A stretch of DNA of 6,729 nucleotides, from NCBI GenBank assembly GCA_003648395.1, contig QMPB01000244.1, positions 1-6,729 on the forward strand, in the 5' to 3' direction. Below are positions 6,402 to 6,729 of the stretch, one piece after another; position 1 is the stretch's first letter; each line of letters begins with the position of its first letter. This DNA is from Bacteroidota bacterium (GTDB lineage Bacteria; Bacteroidota; Bacteroidia; Bacteroidales; UBA1556). The translations under genes and the position numbers were made by a program. The notes beneath the pieces were generated by a model, which worked only from the letters and a program-made list of their open reading frames with translations, had not been told where the DNA came from and did not search any database.

Positions 6402-6729
6402 TTATTGAGTCTTAATTAGTTCTAAGTAATGGAGTAATTGTTTTAAAAACATATTAATATCAGAAGGTGGAATTCCTTCAAGCATAAAATCATATATTAA
6501 ATCATCATCATTTTGATTCAAACCTATTTTACAGTGAGCCATAGAAGTTTTTGCAAGAAACCTTAACGATGGTATTTTATCAAAGTTCAAATCTATCAAC
6601 AAATCAAACTCTTTTTTAATAAATTCATCAACAAATATAGACTTAGGGAGATAATACCAATTAACATCTTTATTTTTAATATAATTATATGAAAGAGTAG
6701 TATCCAAATAATGAGGGTCTTCTTTGGCA
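6402..6729 (-). CDS. Conserved Bacteroidota hypothetical protein, DUF6913-like (5' end outside window)
   Basis: The C-terminal 108 residues of a longer protein. The frame stays open to the right edge (it reads AKEDPHY before the Leu codon TTG at 6707-6705), so that TTG is not taken as the start. The features resemble the DUF6913 family as I recall it: DVNWYYLPKS, then FDLLIDLNFDKIPSLRFLA, SMAHCKIGL, YDFML, and a final LKQLLHYLELI helix. Family members are small cytoplasmic proteins of unknown function, so perhaps a third of the protein lies outside the window. There is no signal peptide or membrane segment in the visible part. The stop codon TAA is one base from the dapA ATG, which implies co-transcription and probably translational coupling. 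The gene is certain; the family name is moderately sure. Confidence 0.75.
   Translation of the reverse strand, partial: AKEDPHYLDTTLSYNYIKNKDVNWYYLPKSIFVDEFIKKEFDLLIDLNFDKIPSLRFLAKTSMAHCKIGLNQNDDDLIYDFMLEGIPPSDINMFLKQLLHYLELIKTQ

Noticed and set aside
6165..6419. 84-codon plus-strand open frame across the dapA start
   Set aside because: It is antisense to the highly conserved N-terminal half of dapA, with no promoter or family resemblance.
1..6729. Mobile element, CRISPR array, phage or defence island
   Set aside because: There are no transposase or integrase frames, no spaced direct repeats and no terminal inverted repeats that I can see, and base composition is even across the genes.

Overview
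The window is an AT-rich stretch of a Bacteroidota chromosome. Four things point to this phylum: lipoproteins with Bacteroidota-type N-termini (SCKKDE / SCNKDE), a protein ending in a type IX secretion (T9SS) sorting domain, translation starts without Shine-Dalgarno sequences, and a perfect Bacteroidota -7 box (TATATTTG) in the only long intergenic gap. All eight genes lie on the minus strand, so they are transcribed from high to low coordinates. Coding density is very high. I see no RNA genes, insertion sequences, CRISPR arrays or attachment sites.

Upstream block (6729 to 3164): four genes are packed with gaps of 1, 4 and 2 bases. They are the 3' part of a conserved hypothetical protein (DUF6913-like), dapA (first committed step of diaminopimelate/lysine synthesis), a secreted M14 zinc carboxypeptidase with a transthyretin-like domain and a T9SS C-terminal signal, and a rhomboid intramembrane serine protease that appears to start at TTG. 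This spacing implies one transcript, with its promoter outside the window or inside the first gene.

A 126-base gap (3038-3163) separates the blocks and holds the best promoter candidate.

Downstream block (3037 to 1): a bifunctional-nuclease-family (DUF151) protein with a C-terminal UVR motif, a clear NupG-type nucleoside:H+ symporter, and two tandem lipoproteins. The lipoproteins are diverged duplicates of each other (about half identical by hand alignment). The second runs off the left edge. Gaps are 46, 39 and 22 bases, so co-transcription is likely but less certain than in the first block.

Most genes are ordinary household types, and no obvious new defence or mobile system is present. 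The best leads are the coupling of dapA to a secreted carboxypeptidase that looks specific for Lys/Arg, a DapA with a probably lysine-insensitive allosteric site, and the tandem, probably surface-exposed lipoproteins of unknown role.
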